A stretch of DNA of 64,000 bases from NCBI RefSeq assembly GCF_003385455.1, contig NZ_QNUF01000004.1, positions 124,001 through 188,000 of the forward strand, read 5' to 3'. Under the pieces are notes generated by a model. That model made no database searches. It had not been told where the DNA came from and saw only the letters and a program-made list of their open reading frames with translations. Below are positions 63,290 to 64,000 of the stretch, piece by piece. Each line of letters opens with the position of its first letter. Position 1 is the stretch's first letter. This DNA is from Chryseobacterium rhizosphaerae (GTDB lineage Bacteria; Bacteroidota; Bacteroidia; Flavobacteriales; Weeksellaceae). Made by a program: the position numbers and the translations under genes.

Positions 63290-64000
63290 TTATAATGCTT
63301 TATACTGGAACATGGGATGTCCTCTTTCTCCTTTGTCATCGGTAAGCTGTACGAATCTTAGCTTAAAATAAGATCCCGATGCATCTTTAATGATATAAAA
63401 TACATCTCCTTTTACCTTAGATCCGGAAGGTCCTACTTCTCTCCAGTTTCCTCCAATTACTCTTTGTTCGTTATACACCAGCTTTGAATCATCCACATCA
63501 GCTTTTTTAAATTTATTATAAGCGTCTACAGCAGACCCGGAAGCTATTTTCACTTCATAAGCTCCTACCTTAGCAACATTATTGATGGTTACAAAATCTG
63601 AATTCACATAGCTTCCTGCCCCCTGAACAATATTGGTAAACACAGAGAAACTGATGTCCCATTTATTTTTCTCAGGCTGAACAGCTACTTCCTTCCCTGT
63701 TTTTGAATTGAAGAAAGTAAAGTTATAGGCGTTATTTTTCTTGATGATCACCTCTTTTATTGCGCTGCCAACAGCATTGATATCTCCGTATCGTACTTTG
63801 TAATCATTAGCCTGTCTTGTCACCTGTATTTTCATCCAGCCTCTTTCATCTCCTCCTGCAATGGTAGATCCCACAGCAATGCTTCCTTTATAGATTTCTT
63901 TCCCCAAATTCACAAGATAAACTGCATTTTTAGCAGGATCAGCATCGATTTCTGCTATCGCAGTTTGACTGGAAGGATAGTTCCCTTTCACATCGTCAAT
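63290..64000 (-). CDS. hmuY: HmuY-family haem-binding protein (partial)
   Basis: The frame is open through the right edge at 64000, so the N-terminus is missing; 236 codons are visible. The beta-rich sequence (DADPAKNAVYLVNLGKEIYK, KWDISFSVFTNIVQGAGSYV, GDVFYIIKDASGSYFKLRF and the C-terminal GHPMFQY) matches the HmuY family. These are surface haem-binding lipoproteins that hand haem to a TonB receptor. The receptor gene is probably just outside the window. First visible gene of the hmu operon, 109 bp before hmuT. Confidence 0.88.
   Translation of the reverse strand: MDDVKGNYPSSQTAIAEIDADPAKNAVYLVNLGKEIYKGSIAVGSTIAGGDERGWMKIQVTRQANDYKVRYGDINAVGSAIKEVIIKKNNAYNFTFFNSKTGKEVAVQPEKNKWDISFSVFTNIVQGAGSYVNSDFVTINNVAKVGAYEVKIASGSAVDAYNKFKKADVDDSKLVYNEQRVIGGNWREVGPSGSKVKGDVFYIIKDASGSYFKLRFVQLTDDKGERGHPMFQYKAL

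Overview
The window looks like chromosomal DNA of a Chryseobacterium-type flavobacterium (Bacteroidota). The pointers are low G+C, TAnnTTTG-type promoters, a PorT homologue of the type IX secretion system, a 6S RNA of the flavobacterial layout between zapA and rny, and a protein-glutaminase. The 185-residue mature part of that glutaminase closely matches, as I recall it, the enzyme known from Chryseobacterium proteolyticum. I saw no tRNA, rRNA, CRISPR array, prophage or insertion sequence.

Layout. 0-2.3 kb: LysR regulator, YeiH-type exporter and a tiny double-glycine-leader Cys-rich peptide gene. 2.5-7.5 kb (minus): a probable type VI secretion effector cassette with a PAAR-like DUF4280 protein, a DUF2235/Tle1-like lipase, two tandem DUF2931 lipoproteins (candidate immunity proteins) and the stump of a third. 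7.7-13.6 kb (minus): MFS transporter, rny, 6S RNA, zapA with a coiled-coil partner, porT and ubiE. 13.7-22.7 kb: ketoacyl-ACP synthase III, metallophosphoesterase, a degenerate polysaccharide deacetylase, threonine dehydrogenase, gamma-glutamyltransferase, dicarboxylate symporter and lipid kinase. 22.7-28.2 kb (minus): DUF3298 lipoprotein, two DUF3857/transglutaminase-fold proteins and a small membrane protein. 28.3-43 kb: gyrB, cydAB, gltBD, lysS, rlmF and a cytochrome c lipoprotein.

44.2-52.4 kb (plus) is a complete trp operon in the order E-G-D-C-F-(GNAT)-B-A, followed by lipB. It is preceded by a leader peptide with three consecutive Trp codons and an attenuator hairpin. 52.7-54.1 kb holds the protein-glutaminase and, just downstream, a 103-residue lipoprotein that resembles the glutaminase pro-domain. 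This pair is the most interesting candidate here: an enzyme with a separate propeptide-like partner or inhibitor. 54.1-56.6 kb is an OhrR-type peroxide-stress locus with several palindromic operator candidates between divergent genes. 56.9-58.7 kb holds an exported peptide-deformylase-like protein with an altered metal ligand, dispersed repeats and a ChaN-like protein. 58.8-64 kb (minus) is a haem-uptake operon, hmuY-T-U-V, methyltransferase, hmuS, running off the right edge.

Functional calls come from reading motifs by eye; no database search was run.
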